Source: DASVDE01 sp036381235
GTDB taxonomy: Bacteria; Actinomycetota; Thermoleophilia; Solirubrobacterales; 70-9
Length of the DNA: 64,000 bases
NCBI GenBank assembly: GCA_036381235.1
Contig: DASVDE010000014.1
Coordinates: 45,916-109,915 of the forward strand
Direction: 5' to 3'
Shown here: piece after piece, positions 24,273 through 32,981 of the stretch
Layout: each line of letters starts with the position of its first letter
How positions within the stretch are numbered: position 1 is the first letter of the stretch
Program-made: the position numbers and the translations under genes
The notes under the pieces: model-generated
Database searches by the model: none
Told to the model about the DNA's origin: nothing
Seen by the model: only the letters and a program-made list of their open reading frames with translations

Positions 24273-25813
24273 TGCCCCGCTTTCGCCTCAACACCGAAGT
24301 GCTCGAGAACGATCGACGCCACGTCGCGCAACGCCCACTGATCGCGCTCGGCGGCGTTCGCCGGGCCGCAGCCGACGAAGAGCAGCGGGCCGAGCGAGTC
24401 GCCGCGGCGCAGGGAGCCGTGGCTGCCGCCGGGCACATGGGTTACCCCGCCCCAGTCCACCGCCTCGTAACCGGGCGCCAGGGAGACGACGAAGTCGCCC
24501 GCCTGAGGCGCGCTCAGCGCCGACCAGACGCGGCCCAGCGGGTCGGGGAACTCGTCACTGCGAAGACGGTTGTCTTCGATCTCGGCCTCGACGACCCCCG
24601 GCTCACCCTCGATCCGCCAGAGCCCGCCGCGGAGATCCCCGACCGGGCCGCCGGGTCGAAAGCGCAGCCGCTCGCCGCGGCGCTCGATCACGGCGATCTC
24701 CCCTCCCCCCGCCGCCAGCCCCGGCTCGCGTCGCTCCAGCGGCATACCGGCGGCGTCCTCCAGCCAGCACACCAACTCGACCCCCTCGGTCTCGGCTAGG
24801 CGGCCGCCGACCGCGAACGGGTCGGCCGGGTCGCTCGCTTCCGGCAGGAGATAAACGTGCGCCGCGCGGCCGCTGGGGCTGACCGCGAGCTGCGCCTCCC
24901 CCGGCCGGTCCTCGGAGGGCTGCAGGACCTCCCATTCGCGGGCGAGGATCTGCGCCAGCGGCAGGCCGCGGTCGACGGGAGTCTGGGCATGGTCGGCGAG
25001 CAGGATCAGGGCGTGGGAGTCGAGGAACTCGTCGAGCCCGCCGGCTGCCTCGAACAACTTGCCGAGGCATTGGTCGGCGCGGGCGATCGACTCGACCGTT
25101 GCCTCGGGGCCGTGGCGGTGGGAGTAGTTGTCGTTGTCGGGCAGGGAGAGAAGGAGGAAGTCGAAGAGGCCCTCGCGCACCAGCTCCGCGGCGCAACAGG
25201 CCGAGTAGCCGTCGCGGTTGCCCGGGATCGAGGTCGACTTGCAGGGAACGTCGCGGCTGGCGTAGAGGTCGCCGTAGAAGAGCTCGCGCGGGCCCCAGGT
25301 GTGATGGTGAAACTTGAGCCGAGTGGCGTCGACGGCGCGTTTCATCAATCCCTCGAGCGAGACCTGGTGGCGATGGCGGCCGCGGTAGATCAAGAACGGC
25401 GTGCAGGCGGTGCGGGCGCCGGCGTCGTCGAGCGCTTCGAACAGGGTCCGGACCTCAGAGCTGAGGTGGGCCAGGTTCATGTTGTAGACGAGGTCGTAGA
25501 GGGCGCGAAAGACCCCGACCGCACGGGTCGCCTCCAGCGAAGAGCCGTATTCGACGTAGCGGCGCTCCAGCCGGTGGTACCAGTTCATGCCGCTTATCCA
25601 GTGCCGGTCGGCGCCGACCCCGGTGACCATCTCGGCGCAGGCGACCGGGGTCACCGAAGGGAAGCTGGAAACGCAGTCGGGAACCAGCACTCCGCGCTCC
25701 AGCAAAGCCCCGAGGGCGGGGGCTCGCCCCCCGGCGACGGCCCGCTCCAGCATGTCGGTGCGCAGCGAGTCGACGTAGGCGAGGACGAGCTTCTTCGAAG
25801 CGGGGGCGCTCAC
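24269..25813 (-). CDS. alkaline-phosphatase-superfamily phosphodiesterase/nucleotide pyrophosphatase-like protein
   Basis: A 514-residue protein of the type I phosphodiesterase/NPP fold. Metal-site elements are visible in order: YVDSLRTDML (first Asp), SSFPSVTPV (nucleophile Ser/Thr region), LPDNDNYSHRHGP, LLADHAQTP and GGSHGSLRRGD. It has no signal peptide or membrane helix, so it appears cytoplasmic. It shares an operon with the membrane glycosyltransferase, suggesting a role with lipid-linked or phosphodiester intermediates (inference). Confidence 0.85.
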   Translation of the reverse strand: MSAPASKKLVLAYVDSLRTDMLERAVAGGRAPALGALLERGVLVPDCVSSFPSVTPVACAEMVTGVGADRHWISGMNWYHRLERRYVEYGSSLEATRAVGVFRALYDLVYNMNLAHLSSEVRTLFEALDDAGARTACTPFLIYRGRHRHQVSLEGLMKRAVDATRLKFHHHTWGPRELFYGDLYASRDVPCKSTSIPGNRDGYSACCAAELVREGLFDFLLLSLPDNDNYSHRHGPEATVESIARADQCLGKLFEAAGGLDEFLDSHALILLADHAQTPVDRGLPLAQILAREWEVLQPSEDRPGEAQLAVSPSGRAAHVYLLPEASDPADPFAVGGRLAETEGVELVCWLEDAAGMPLERREPGLAAGGGEIAVIERRGERLRFRPGGPVGDLRGGLWRIEGEPGVVEAEIEDNRLRSDEFPDPLGRVWSALSAPQAGDFVVSLAPGYEAVDWGGVTHVPGGSHGSLRRGDSLGPLLFVGCGPANAAERDQWALRDVASIVLEHFGVEAKAGQ

Positions 25814-25843
25814 TCCCCGAATGATCCCGACCGCGCTCCCCGC

Positions 25844-26284
25844 CTACCTGAGGACGCGGAGGCCGGCGTGTTTGCGCTGGGCGCGGCGGCGGCGGGCGGC
25901 GCCGAGCCAGATCAGCCCGGCGATGACCAGCAGCGACAGGAACGGCAGCAGGATGGCGAGGCCGACGACGACGAGGGCTGCCAACGAGACCATGAACCCC
26001 AGCGCGCCGGAACCGCCTCCCTCGCGCCGTCCGGCGCCGTGCACCACGTCGCTGATCACTATGCAGGCGACGACGGCGCCGAGCAAGCAGAAGAAGGCGC
26101 CGGCGCCGGCGGAGACGTCGGCGGTGCCGGCGAGCAGGAAGCCGACGACGAGACCGATCGCGCCGGCAAGCAGGGTCATACGCCCACGGGCCGAGCCACG
26201 CAGGCCTGTGGAGCCGGTCAGCATGCCGATCGCGAGGCCGATGCCGAGGACGAGAAAGATGCCGGAGAGCGATCCCACGCCCAA
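25844..26284 (-). CDS. small multi-pass membrane protein of unknown function
   Basis: A 146-residue protein with four to five hydrophobic helices (for example SGIFLVLGIGLAIGMLTG and FMVSLAALVVVGLAILLPFL) and a basic C-terminal tail (ARRRRAQRKH). A short cytoplasmic loop carries GAGRREGGGSG. No known motif was found. It lies 30 nt before the phosphodiesterase gene in the same direction and may be the first gene of that operon. Confidence 0.7.
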   Translation of the reverse strand: MGVGSLSGIFLVLGIGLAIGMLTGSTGLRGSARGRMTLLAGAIGLVVGFLLAGTADVSAGAGAFFCLLGAVVACIVISDVVHGAGRREGGGSGALGFMVSLAALVVVGLAILLPFLSLLVIAGLIWLGAARRRRAQRKHAGLRVLR

Positions 26285-26332
26285 AACCTAACTCCCCTGG
26301 CGGGTCGGCGCCGATTCGGCCACACTGTTCCA

Positions 26333-27751
26333 ATGCCCGAACCGCCCCACCGACGCCGCGCTCATACCCGCACCCGCGACCTCGAGCGCTACGCGGGTCT
26401 GTTCGCGGAGCGGACGCGGGTGATGCGCTCCTCGGCGATGCGCGACCTGATGGCGGTGACCGCGCGGCCCGAAGTGATCTCGCTGGCAGGTGGCCTCCCC
26501 GACACCTCGACCTTCCCGCCGCAGAGCTTCGCCGCGCAGATGACGCGGATCGCCCAGGAGTCGGCTGCCGAGGCGCTCCAGTACGGGCCGACGGAGGGCT
26601 TCGAGGAGACCAAGGACTGCATCCTGCAGGTGATGGGCGCCGAGGGCATGCTCCCCGAGCCCGAGGACATCATCGTCACCACAGGCGGACAACAGGCGAT
26701 CGACCTCGCCTGCAAGACGCTCGTCGACCCGGGCGACGTGGTGATCTGCGAGGCCCCCACCTACCCCGGCGCGGTGCCGGTCTTTTGCAGCTACCAGGCC
26801 GACGTAGTGCAGATCGAGTGCGATGACGAGGGGATGCGAATGGGGGAGCTGGAAGGTGTACTGGAAGAGCTCGCCGCCGACGGGCGACGCCCGAAGTTTG
26901 TCTACTCGGTGCCGAGCTTCCAGAACCCGGCGGGGGTGACGATGTCCTTTGATCGCCGACGCCGCCTGGTCGAGCTGGCGCGACAGCACGAGCTGCTGGT
27001 GATCGAGGACAACCCCTACGGACTGTTGCGCTACTCGGGCGAGGAGCTGCCGCCGCTCTACCAGCTCGACGGGGGCGACTTCGTGATCTACATCGGAACC
27101 TTCTCGAAGATCCTCTCCCCAGGCATCAGGCTCGGCTGGATGGTGGCGCCGCCGCCGGTGATGGAGAAGGTCGTGCTCGGCAAGCAGGCCGCCGACCTCT
27201 GCACCTCGACGCTGACCCAGTACTTCGTGCGCGAGTACTTCGCCGAAGGGCGCTGGCGCGACTACATAGAGAGCTTGGTAGAGATCTACCGCGGACGGCG
27301 AGACGCGATGGTGGAGGCGCTGGTCGAGCACTTCCCGGCGCAGGCGACCTGGACCGAGCCGGAGGGCGGCCTGTTCATTTGGGCGACGCTGCCGGAGTAC
27401 ATCGAGACCGGCGACCTGCTGGCGAAGGCACTGCGCGAGGACGTCGCTTTCGTTCCCGGGCAGGCGGCCTACGTCGACGGCCGTGGCCGCAACTCGATGC
27501 GCCTCAACTTCTCCGGCGTCAACGAGGACGAGATCCGCGAGGGAATCCGGCGGATCGGCAAGGTGATCGGCGAGCAGGTCGAGCTTTACGGTGCCCTCAC
27601 CGGAGAGGACGTCACCACCGCCTCCGCTCCCGCTCGGCCGCAGGAATCAGATATGGATGCGGCGGGGCTCCCGCGTCCGGGGGTGGCGGGGTTGGAGAAG
27701 GACGGCGGAGAGGTTCTTCCCTTCAGGAAGACGGGAGAGGGCAGCGCGTGA
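26333..27751 (+). CDS. PLP-dependent aminotransferase, class I/II (2-aminoadipate/aromatic type)
   Basis: A 472-residue fold-type I aminotransferase of the MocR/LysN-like class. Hallmarks are ISLAGGLPDTSTFP near the N-terminus, TTGGQQAIDLACKTL, YSVPSFQNPAGVTMS, VIEDNPYGLLRY and the PLP lysine in YIGTFSKILSPGIRLGW. No N-terminal winged helix is present. The ATG at 26333 begins just before the conserved part. The last 40 residues are a low-complexity tail containing LPRPGVAGLE, a repeat-derived peptide. The stop overlaps the start of ddl (GTGA), which hints at a link to amino-acid supply for that ligase. Confidence 0.9.
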   Translation: MPEPPHRRRAHTRTRDLERYAGLFAERTRVMRSSAMRDLMAVTARPEVISLAGGLPDTSTFPPQSFAAQMTRIAQESAAEALQYGPTEGFEETKDCILQVMGAEGMLPEPEDIIVTTGGQQAIDLACKTLVDPGDVVICEAPTYPGAVPVFCSYQADVVQIECDDEGMRMGELEGVLEELAADGRRPKFVYSVPSFQNPAGVTMSFDRRRRLVELARQHELLVIEDNPYGLLRYSGEELPPLYQLDGGDFVIYIGTFSKILSPGIRLGWMVAPPPVMEKVVLGKQAADLCTSTLTQYFVREYFAEGRWRDYIESLVEIYRGRRDAMVEALVEHFPAQATWTEPEGGLFIWATLPEYIETGDLLAKALREDVAFVPGQAAYVDGRGRNSMRLNFSGVNEDEIREGIRRIGKVIGEQVELYGALTGEDVTTASAPARPQESDMDAAGLPRPGVAGLEKDGGEVLPFRKTGEGSA

Positions 27752-28680
27752 AGGTCGCGGTGCTAAAGGGCGGACGGTCGTTGGAGCGCGGTGTCTCGCT
27801 GCGCTCCGGAGCGCGGGTCGAGGAGGCGCTGGAGCGTCTCGGACACGATGTGGTCGCGATCGATGCGGACGGCGAGCTGGTCAAGCGACTGATCGCCGCT
27901 CGCCCCGACGTCGCCTTCATCGCGATGCACGGCCCGGGAGGCGAGGACGGCACAGTGCAGGAGCTGCTCGAGATCCTCGGCATCCCCTTCACCGGCCCGG
28001 GGGTCGCCGCCTGCGGGCGCTGCATGGACAAGGTGCTGGCCAAGCACGAGCTGCGCGAGGCGGGGATTGCAACTCCGGACTGGTTTGCCTTCAACGAGAC
28101 GGCCTTTCGCGAGCTTGGCGCCGCCGATGCGCTGAGTGGAATCGAAGAGCGGTTCGGCTTCCCCCTGGTGGTCAAGCCCAGCCGCGGCGGCTCGGCGCTG
28201 GGGGTGAAGTTCGCGGCGAGCTGGCTGGAGGTTCCAGAGGCGCTGGTCGCGGCTTTCAGCTACGACGACCGGGTCCTGCTGGAGCGCTTCGTCGAAGGGC
28301 GCGAGCTGGCGGTCAGCGTCCTCGGCAGCGAGCCGCTCCCGATCGTCGAGGCGGTGCCGGCAGAGGGCGATCGCTATGACTTCGAAGCGCGTTACGAGAT
28401 CGGGCGCACCACCTTTGCCTGCCCGGCGGATTTGGAAGAGACAGAGGCCGCCGCGGTGACGGAGGCGGCACTCGCCGCCTACGACGCGCTCGGCTGCGCC
28501 GGCTTCTCTCGGGTCGACCTGATCCTCGACGAAGACGGGCCGCAAGTGCTGGAGGTCAACGCGATTCCCGGCCTAACCGACACCAGCCTCCTACCCCAGG
28601 CGGCTGAGGCGGCCGGCATGTCCTTCGAAGAGCTGGTCGAGAAGATCCTCGACCTCGCGCTGAAGCCCGCGGCCGCTTAA
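27748..28680 (+). CDS. D-alanine-D-alanine ligase family enzyme (first paralogue)
   Basis: A 310-residue ATP-grasp ligase. It contains LKGGRSLERGVSLRSG, AMHGPGGEDGTVQELLE, the grasp loop SRGGSALGVKF, YDFEARYEIGRTTFACPA and LEVNAIPGLTDTSLLP. The grasp-loop sequence is GGSALG where the family norm is GSSxG, and the omega-loop region differs from the second paralogue at 53710, so the amino-acid specificity may differ. The GTG start overlaps the aminotransferase stop. It converges on the bifunctional nuclease gene with a 4-nt overlap. Confidence 0.88.
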   Translation: MKVAVLKGGRSLERGVSLRSGARVEEALERLGHDVVAIDADGELVKRLIAARPDVAFIAMHGPGGEDGTVQELLEILGIPFTGPGVAACGRCMDKVLAKHELREAGIATPDWFAFNETAFRELGAADALSGIEERFGFPLVVKPSRGGSALGVKFAASWLEVPEALVAAFSYDDRVLLERFVEGRELAVSVLGSEPLPIVEAVPAEGDRYDFEARYEIGRTTFACPADLEETEAAAVTEAALAAYDALGCAGFSRVDLILDEDGPQVLEVNAIPGLTDTSLLPQAAEAAGMSFEELVEKILDLALKPAAA

Positions 28681-29171
28681 CCGTCCTCGCCTTGGGCGAA
28701 GTCCTCCGGGGTCACCTCGTCGAGGAACTCCTTGAACTTGTCGACGACTTCCTCGGTGTCCTCGACTTCGTGCTCGAACTCGATCGCCGACTCCTCGATC
28801 ACCTCGTCGGCGGCGAAGATCGGCGCCGAGACACGAACGGCGAGGGCGAGGGCATCAGAGGGGCGGGAGTCGATCTCGATCTCCGTGCCGTTGACCGAGA
28901 CCGTGATCGAGGCAAAGAAGGTGTTGTCGCGCAGCTCCGTCACCGAAACCCGCTCGCACTTGGCGTCGAGTTGTTCGAGCAGGTCAGAGAGCAGGTCATG
29001 GGTCATCGGCCGGGGGGTGCTCGCCCCCTGCAGCTTCATCAGAATCGCCGCCGCCTCGGGGTGGCCAATCCAAATCGGCAGAAAGCGATTGCCGTCAACC
29101 GTCTTCAGCAAGACGATCGGCTGCTTGCCGACCATGTCGAAGCTGACGCCGTAGATCTGCATCTGCTGCAC
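28677..29171 (-). CDS. bifunctional nuclease family protein (DUF151)
   Basis: A 164-residue protein with the DUF151 core: VVLLKTVDGNRFLPIWIGHPEAAAI-like strand-helix, MTHDLLSDLLEQLDAK and IDSRPSDALALAVRVSAPIF. Members are described as having DNase/RNase activity in plants and are widespread but poorly understood in Actinobacteria. The start could be 29171 or the Met three codons later. An acidic C-terminus (EDTEEVVDKFKEFLDEV) follows. It is followed 3 nt upstream by tRNA-Ile in the same direction. Confidence 0.88.
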   Translation of the reverse strand: MQQMQIYGVSFDMVGKQPIVLLKTVDGNRFLPIWIGHPEAAAILMKLQGASTPRPMTHDLLSDLLEQLDAKCERVSVTELRDNTFFASITVSVNGTEIEIDSRPSDALALAVRVSAPIFAADEVIEESAIEFEHEVEDTEEVVDKFKEFLDEVTPEDFAQGEDG

Positions 29172-29174
29172 GAG

Positions 29175-29248
<74 letters not shown>

Positions 29249-29308
29249 ACGATCCCCCGCTTCGGGGTGGCCGATGATAGCGGCAGGATGCGGGCCTCAG
29301 GCGACGCG

Positions 29309-30181
29309 TCAGGCGCGTCGGCGGGCCAGCTTGCGGGCCAAGGCGAGGGCTTCATCCAGGTCGGCGAAGCGGATCTCGACCGCGATTTCCTCTCCCTTCG
29401 GGTGGACGCGGACCTCGTGACCGATAGCGGACTCGAAATGGTCGGCGGTGGCGCGCATCGCCTCCATCTCCTCAGAGCTGTGCGTCCTTCGAGGCCTCTT
29501 CTCCTTCTTTGGCTGGCTGGCCAGCTTAGCCCGTGTCTCCAGCTCGCGAACCGACCATCCGCCCTTTGCCGCATCGCGAGCCAGACGCCGCCGGACGTCG
29601 TTGCCGGGGGCGGCAAGCAGGGCGCGGCCGTGGCCTTCGCTGAGCTCGCCGGACTCGAGCAGGGCGAGAGCTTCGTCGGGAAGGTCGAGTAGTCGGATGA
29701 GGTTCGAGACAGCCGGGCGGCTGCGCCCGACGCGCTTGGCCAGCTCCTCGCGCGAGAGCCCCAGCTCGTCAACCAGCGCCGCGCAGGCGCGTGCCTCGTC
29801 GACCGGGTTGAGGTCCTCGCGGACCATGTTCTCGATCAGCGCCACCTGCAGCCGCTCCGCCTGCTCGGAGTCGCGAACGATCGCCGGCACCCTTTCCAGG
29901 CCTGCCTGCTGCGCCGCGCGCCAGCGGCGCTCGCCGGCGATCAGCTCGTAACTACCGTCGGGTAGAGGGCGGACGAGCAGTGGCTGCACAACACCGCTGC
30001 TCTCGATCGAAGAGGCAAGCCCGGCGAGCGTCTCGGGGTCGAACGTCTTCCGAGGCTGGTTGGGATTGGGCTTGATCGTGGCGACCGGCAGCTCGCGCAG
30101 CTCACCCGCGTCTTCGGCGACGGTTTCGGGCAGGATCGCCGATAGGCCGCGCCCGATTCCCCGCTTGGTGTCGCTAGCCAC
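29309..30181 (-). CDS. parB: chromosome-partitioning protein ParB
   Basis: A 290-residue ParB. The CTPase/clamp domain shows PNPNQPRKTFD, the box GERRWRAAQ and ALIENMVREDLNPVDEARA. A helix-turn-helix (REELAKRVGRSRPAVSNLIR) for parS recognition and a C-terminal dimerisation domain follow. The GTG at 30181 gives the usual start ASDTKRGIGRGLSAI and overlaps the parA stop by 8 nt. ParB loads at parS and slides as a clamp; a near-consensus parS lies 3 kb away at 33247-33260. Confidence 0.96.
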   Translation of the reverse strand: MASDTKRGIGRGLSAILPETVAEDAGELRELPVATIKPNPNQPRKTFDPETLAGLASSIESSGVVQPLLVRPLPDGSYELIAGERRWRAAQQAGLERVPAIVRDSEQAERLQVALIENMVREDLNPVDEARACAALVDELGLSREELAKRVGRSRPAVSNLIRLLDLPDEALALLESGELSEGHGRALLAAPGNDVRRRLARDAAKGGWSVRELETRAKLASQPKKEKRPRRTHSSEEMEAMRATADHFESAIGHEVRVHPKGEEIAVEIRFADLDEALALARKLARRRA

Positions 30182-30932
30182 GTCGCTCCAGCTCCTTGGC
30201 GAGGGCGCGATAGGCATCGGACCCGCGCGATCGGGGTGAGTGCTCGGTCACGGGCAGACCATAGCTCGGCGCCTCGGCGACTCTGACGCTGCGAGGGATG
30301 ACGGTTTCGAAGACCATTTCGGGAAAGTGCCGGCGCAGCTCCTCCTCGACGTCTTGGGCGAGGCGGGTGCGCTCATCGTGCATGGTGATCAACAGGCCCG
30401 ACACTTCCAGGCCGGGGTTCAGATCGCGACGGATCATCCCCAGTGTCTCGAGGAACTGGACCAGGCCTTCGAGCGCCAGATACTCGGCCTGAACCGGGAC
30501 GATGACCCTGTCGGCCGCGACCAGTGCGTTGACGCTTACCGGCCCCAGGGACGGCGGGCAGTCGAGCAAAGTGAAGGAGAAGCGCTCCCTGACCGGGCCG
30601 AGCCTCTCCCGCAGCCTCGTCTCCGACGCCTCGATCCGCGGCAGCTCGACTGCCGCGCCGGCAAGATCGCGGTTGGCCGGGACCAGCCAGAGGTTGTCCG
30701 GGCCCGCGGGTCGGGCGGCTTCGGCGACGGAGACATCGCCAGTCAGACAGTCGTAAGAGGATGGATGCAGGTCGCGGTCGTGGCCGAGGGCAACGGTGGC
30801 GTTGCACTGGGGGTCGAGATCGACCAGCAGGGTCTGGGCGCCGGACTTTGCCACGCAGGCGGCGAGATTGACCGAGGTCGTCGTCTTGCCGACGCCGCCC
30901 TTCTGGTTCGACACTGCGTAGACAAGGCCCAT
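30174..30932 (-). CDS. parA: chromosome-partitioning ATPase ParA (Soj)
   Basis: A 252-residue Walker-type ATPase with the deviant Walker A KGGVGKTTTSVNLAACVA, DLDPQCNATVALG, the Walker B region LLDCPPSLG and PVQAEYLALEGL. It has no N-terminal DNA-binding extension, so it is a chromosomal Soj-type ParA. It uses ATP-dependent DNA binding to move ParB-parS complexes. It follows rsmG by 12 nt in the rpmH-to-parB run. Confidence 0.97.
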   Translation of the reverse strand: MGLVYAVSNQKGGVGKTTTSVNLAACVAKSGAQTLLVDLDPQCNATVALGHDRDLHPSSYDCLTGDVSVAEAARPAGPDNLWLVPANRDLAGAAVELPRIEASETRLRERLGPVRERFSFTLLDCPPSLGPVSVNALVAADRVIVPVQAEYLALEGLVQFLETLGMIRRDLNPGLEVSGLLITMHDERTRLAQDVEEELRRHFPEMVFETVIPRSVRVAEAPSYGLPVTEHSPRSRGSDAYRALAKELERRG

Positions 30933-30944
30933 GCGGGGCGCAGC

Positions 30945-31658
30945 CTAGTGGGACCCACGGGGGCGCTTCTTGGCCATGCCCGGTCGGCGGGGGAGATCTG
31001 CAGGAGTTGTGCCCGTCTTGCGGACTACGTGGAGATGGCGGTGCTCGCTGCCTGCGCGGGGGCCGACGGGGAGGATCTGCTCGGGGCGCATCCCTAACTG
31101 AGCCGCGGCTCTATCCAGCTGCTGCTCTTCGTCGGGGTCGCGCCTTCCCTTCCAGGCGACCAGCACCCCGCCTTCTCGCAGAAGCGGAGAGGCCAGCTCG
31201 GCGAGAGTCGAGAGGCGGCCCACCGCGCGCGCGGTGACCGCCCCGTAGGCCTCGCGACCTTCGCCCCCCGCGAGCTCCTCCGAGCGCGCGTAGATCACAT
31301 GCGCGTTCGAAATTCCCGAAGCATCGACCGCCCGTTGCATGAAGTCGCACTTGCGGCCGATCGACTCGACTAGATCTACCTGAGCTTGAGGGTTAGCCGC
31401 GGCGATTACCAGGCCGGGAAACCCAGCCCCAGAGCCAATATCCGCGATTCGATCGGCTTCGCGAAGCTCCGGAACCTCAAGCCCGGTGAGGCTGTCCTCG
31501 ACATGGACCCGCCAAGCTCTTTCGTCCGTAATCGAGCTTACCGAGGCTCGCTCGCTCGCCAGAAGCTCCAAGACGCGCGCGATCGTCGCGCGCTGGGCGG
31601 GCTCGAGGGAGGGTCCCGGTAGGGGCGGAGCGTCTTGTACTTTTTCGTCGTCAGCCAT
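30945..31658 (-). CDS. rsmG: 16S rRNA (guanine-527-N7)-methyltransferase RsmG
   Basis: A 237-residue SAM methyltransferase with IADIGSGAGFPGLVIA (SAM site) and LVAWKGRRDPDEE. It modifies G527 in the 530 loop of 16S rRNA. The ATG at 31658 gives MADDEKVQDAPPLPGP; these first residues are encoded by the inner and outer parts of structured element copy B. The core fold begins about residue 20, so the element-derived N-terminus looks dispensable, and the start codon sits in the element's apical loop. This suggests control at translation start, or capture of the element into the gene. Confidence 0.92.
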   Translation of the reverse strand: MADDEKVQDAPPLPGPSLEPAQRATIARVLELLASERASVSSITDERAWRVHVEDSLTGLEVPELREADRIADIGSGAGFPGLVIAAANPQAQVDLVESIGRKCDFMQRAVDASGISNAHVIYARSEELAGGEGREAYGAVTARAVGRLSTLAELASPLLREGGVLVAWKGRRDPDEEQQLDRAAAQLGMRPEQILPVGPRAGSEHRHLHVVRKTGTTPADLPRRPGMAKKRPRGSH

Positions 31659-31718
31659 CGTCCATCGCCGCATAGGCAGCTTCGAAAAAGTTAAGCGGAG
31701 TCCCTACCGGGACCCTCC
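31608..31718 (-). repeat. dispersed structured element, copy B (candidate structured RNA, jag-rsmG junction)
   Basis: A 111-nt element in the sense direction of the operon, touching the jag stop codon. The outer arms 31702-31718 and 31608-31624 are perfectly complementary over 17 bp. The inner blocks CGCTTAACTTTTTCGA (31682-31697 on the minus strand) and AAAAAGTACAAGACGCTCC (31627-31645) are identical to copy A, while the outer arms differ completely. The rsmG ATG (31658-31656) lies in the apical region between the inner stems. No T-tract follows. Confidence 0.75.
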
Positions 31719-32200
31719 TACTCGGAGACCAAGGGCGCGACGACCACACAGCGGCGAGGCTCGTCGCCCTCGCTGTAAGTCTCGACCCCGGAGCGCTCCT
31801 TCAGGTGCTCATGGACTACGCGGCGCTCCTGGGCTGTCATCGGATCCATTTCGACAGTGTGGCCGGCGGCGAGGGCCTGCTCGGCGGCGCGGTCGGCGCG
31901 GGCGACCAATGCCTCGCGGCGGCGCTCCCGGTAGCCGGCGGCATCGACGATGACTCGCTTGCGATCCCGCATCCCGCGGAAAGCTGCCTGATAGCAGAGG
32001 AGTTGAAGAGCATCGATCGTTTGGCCGCGCTTGCCGATCAGCAGCCCGTAGTCGTCATCCCCCTCGACGATCGCCTCTATACGGCCGTCGTCCTCGCGTA
32101 TCTCGACCTCCCCATCGAGATCGAGCTCGTCAAGCACGCCTTCGACGAGCTCTCGAACCCGCTCGGCGGGCTCTTGCGGCCAATCCGTCATCTCGCTCAA
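31718..32200 (-). CDS. khpB: KhpB/Jag RNA-binding protein (KH + R3H)
   Basis: A 160-residue protein with a KH-type domain (LLIGKRGQTIDALQLLCYQ, residues about 53-71) and a C-terminal R3H domain (MTAQERRVVHEHLKER, about 119-134). The N-terminal Jag domain of firmicutes is shortened, as usual in Actinobacteria. It binds RNA and affects cell-envelope growth in other bacteria. The start is one codon after the yidC stop; a second Met lies three residues in. Element copy B begins at its stop codon. Confidence 0.94.
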   Translation of the reverse strand: MSEMTDWPQEPAERVRELVEGVLDELDLDGEVEIREDDGRIEAIVEGDDDYGLLIGKRGQTIDALQLLCYQAAFRGMRDRKRVIVDAAGYRERRREALVARADRAAEQALAAGHTVEMDPMTAQERRVVHEHLKERSGVETYSEGDEPRRCVVVAPLVSE

Positions 32201-32201
32201 G

Positions 32202-32981
32202 CTACCGCCTCTTCTTCCGCTTTTTTTTCGGGGGCGGCGGCGGCGGTTTGGCCGCTGCTTTCTCTTCGGGTGTGGGAGCGTGTGGAGCGGGGATCATCCT
32301 TTGGATCGTGTACTGCTGGCCGATCGTCCAAACGTTTGTGGTGATCCAGTAGAGGACGAGGCCGGCAGGGAAGCTGATCACGAAGGGGACGAAGATCAGC
32401 GGCAGGACGAACATCATCGTCCGTTGACTTTTGTCGGCGGTGACCGCCATCACCAGGCCGGAGATCAGCTGCGTGCCCACGTAGAGGATCAGTAGCGCGA
32501 TCAAAACGCCGCCGGTTGCCTTAGCCGTCAGGTCGGGGATGAAGAGGAAGCTCTCCCCCCAATTGCCCGGTGGGACCTCGCTGCAGACCTTCGCGGTCTG
32601 GCCGCAGATGTCGAAGCGGAGATCGTGCTGAAGGACGTAGAAAAGCGTGATGAAGACCGGCAGCTGCGCTAGAAGCGGAATGCAGGAGGCGAAGGGGTTG
32701 ACTTTGTTCTCCTGGTAGAAGCGCATCATCTCCTGCTGCATGCGCTGCCGGTCGTTTTTGTATTTCGCCTGGATCTCTTTGATCTGGGGCTGGAGAGCCT
32801 GTAGCGCGCGCATCCCTTTCAGCTGTTTGTAGGTGAGGGGGATGAGCAGCGTGCGGGTGACGATCGTCAGGGCGATGATCGCGCCGCCCCAGCTGAGGCC
32901 CACGTCGTGGAAAAAGTTGAGGACCTCGTCGGCGATGTCGACGAGGAACTGTGGGGCGAGCTGAAATCCGAGCGGCAGCAT
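32202..32981 (-). CDS. yidC: membrane protein insertase YidC/Oxa1
   Basis: A 259-residue insertase of the short Gram-positive type, without the large periplasmic domain. Five helices can be placed: GLSWGGAIIALTIVTRTLLI, PLLAQLPVFITLFYVL, TGGVLIALLILYVGTQLISG, MMFVLPLIFVPFVISFPAGL and LVLYWITTNVW. A hydrophilic arginine in TRTLLIP matches the conserved catalytic groove residue. The C-terminal tail (KAAAKPPPPPPKKKRKKRR) is basic and probably contacts the ribosome. Start ATG overlaps yidD stop. Confidence 0.96.
   Translation of the reverse strand: MLPLGFQLAPQFLVDIADEVLNFFHDVGLSWGGAIIALTIVTRTLLIPLTYKQLKGMRALQALQPQIKEIQAKYKNDRQRMQQEMMRFYQENKVNPFASCIPLLAQLPVFITLFYVLQHDLRFDICGQTAKVCSEVPPGNWGESFLFIPDLTAKATGGVLIALLILYVGTQLISGLVMAVTADKSQRTMMFVLPLIFVPFVISFPAGLVLYWITTNVWTIGQQYTIQRMIPAPHAPTPEEKAAAKPPPPPPKKKRKKRR

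Noticed and set aside
24857..26332. A long 5' extension of the aminotransferase frame on the plus strand
   Set aside because: It is antisense to the phosphodiesterase and membrane-protein genes. Aminotransferase homology begins just after ATG 26333.
31659..31673. Earlier ATG for rsmG (MRRWTMADD)
   Set aside because: It adds five codons with no better ribosome site and lies deeper in the structured element; the ATG at 31658 is simpler. The choice is not certain.
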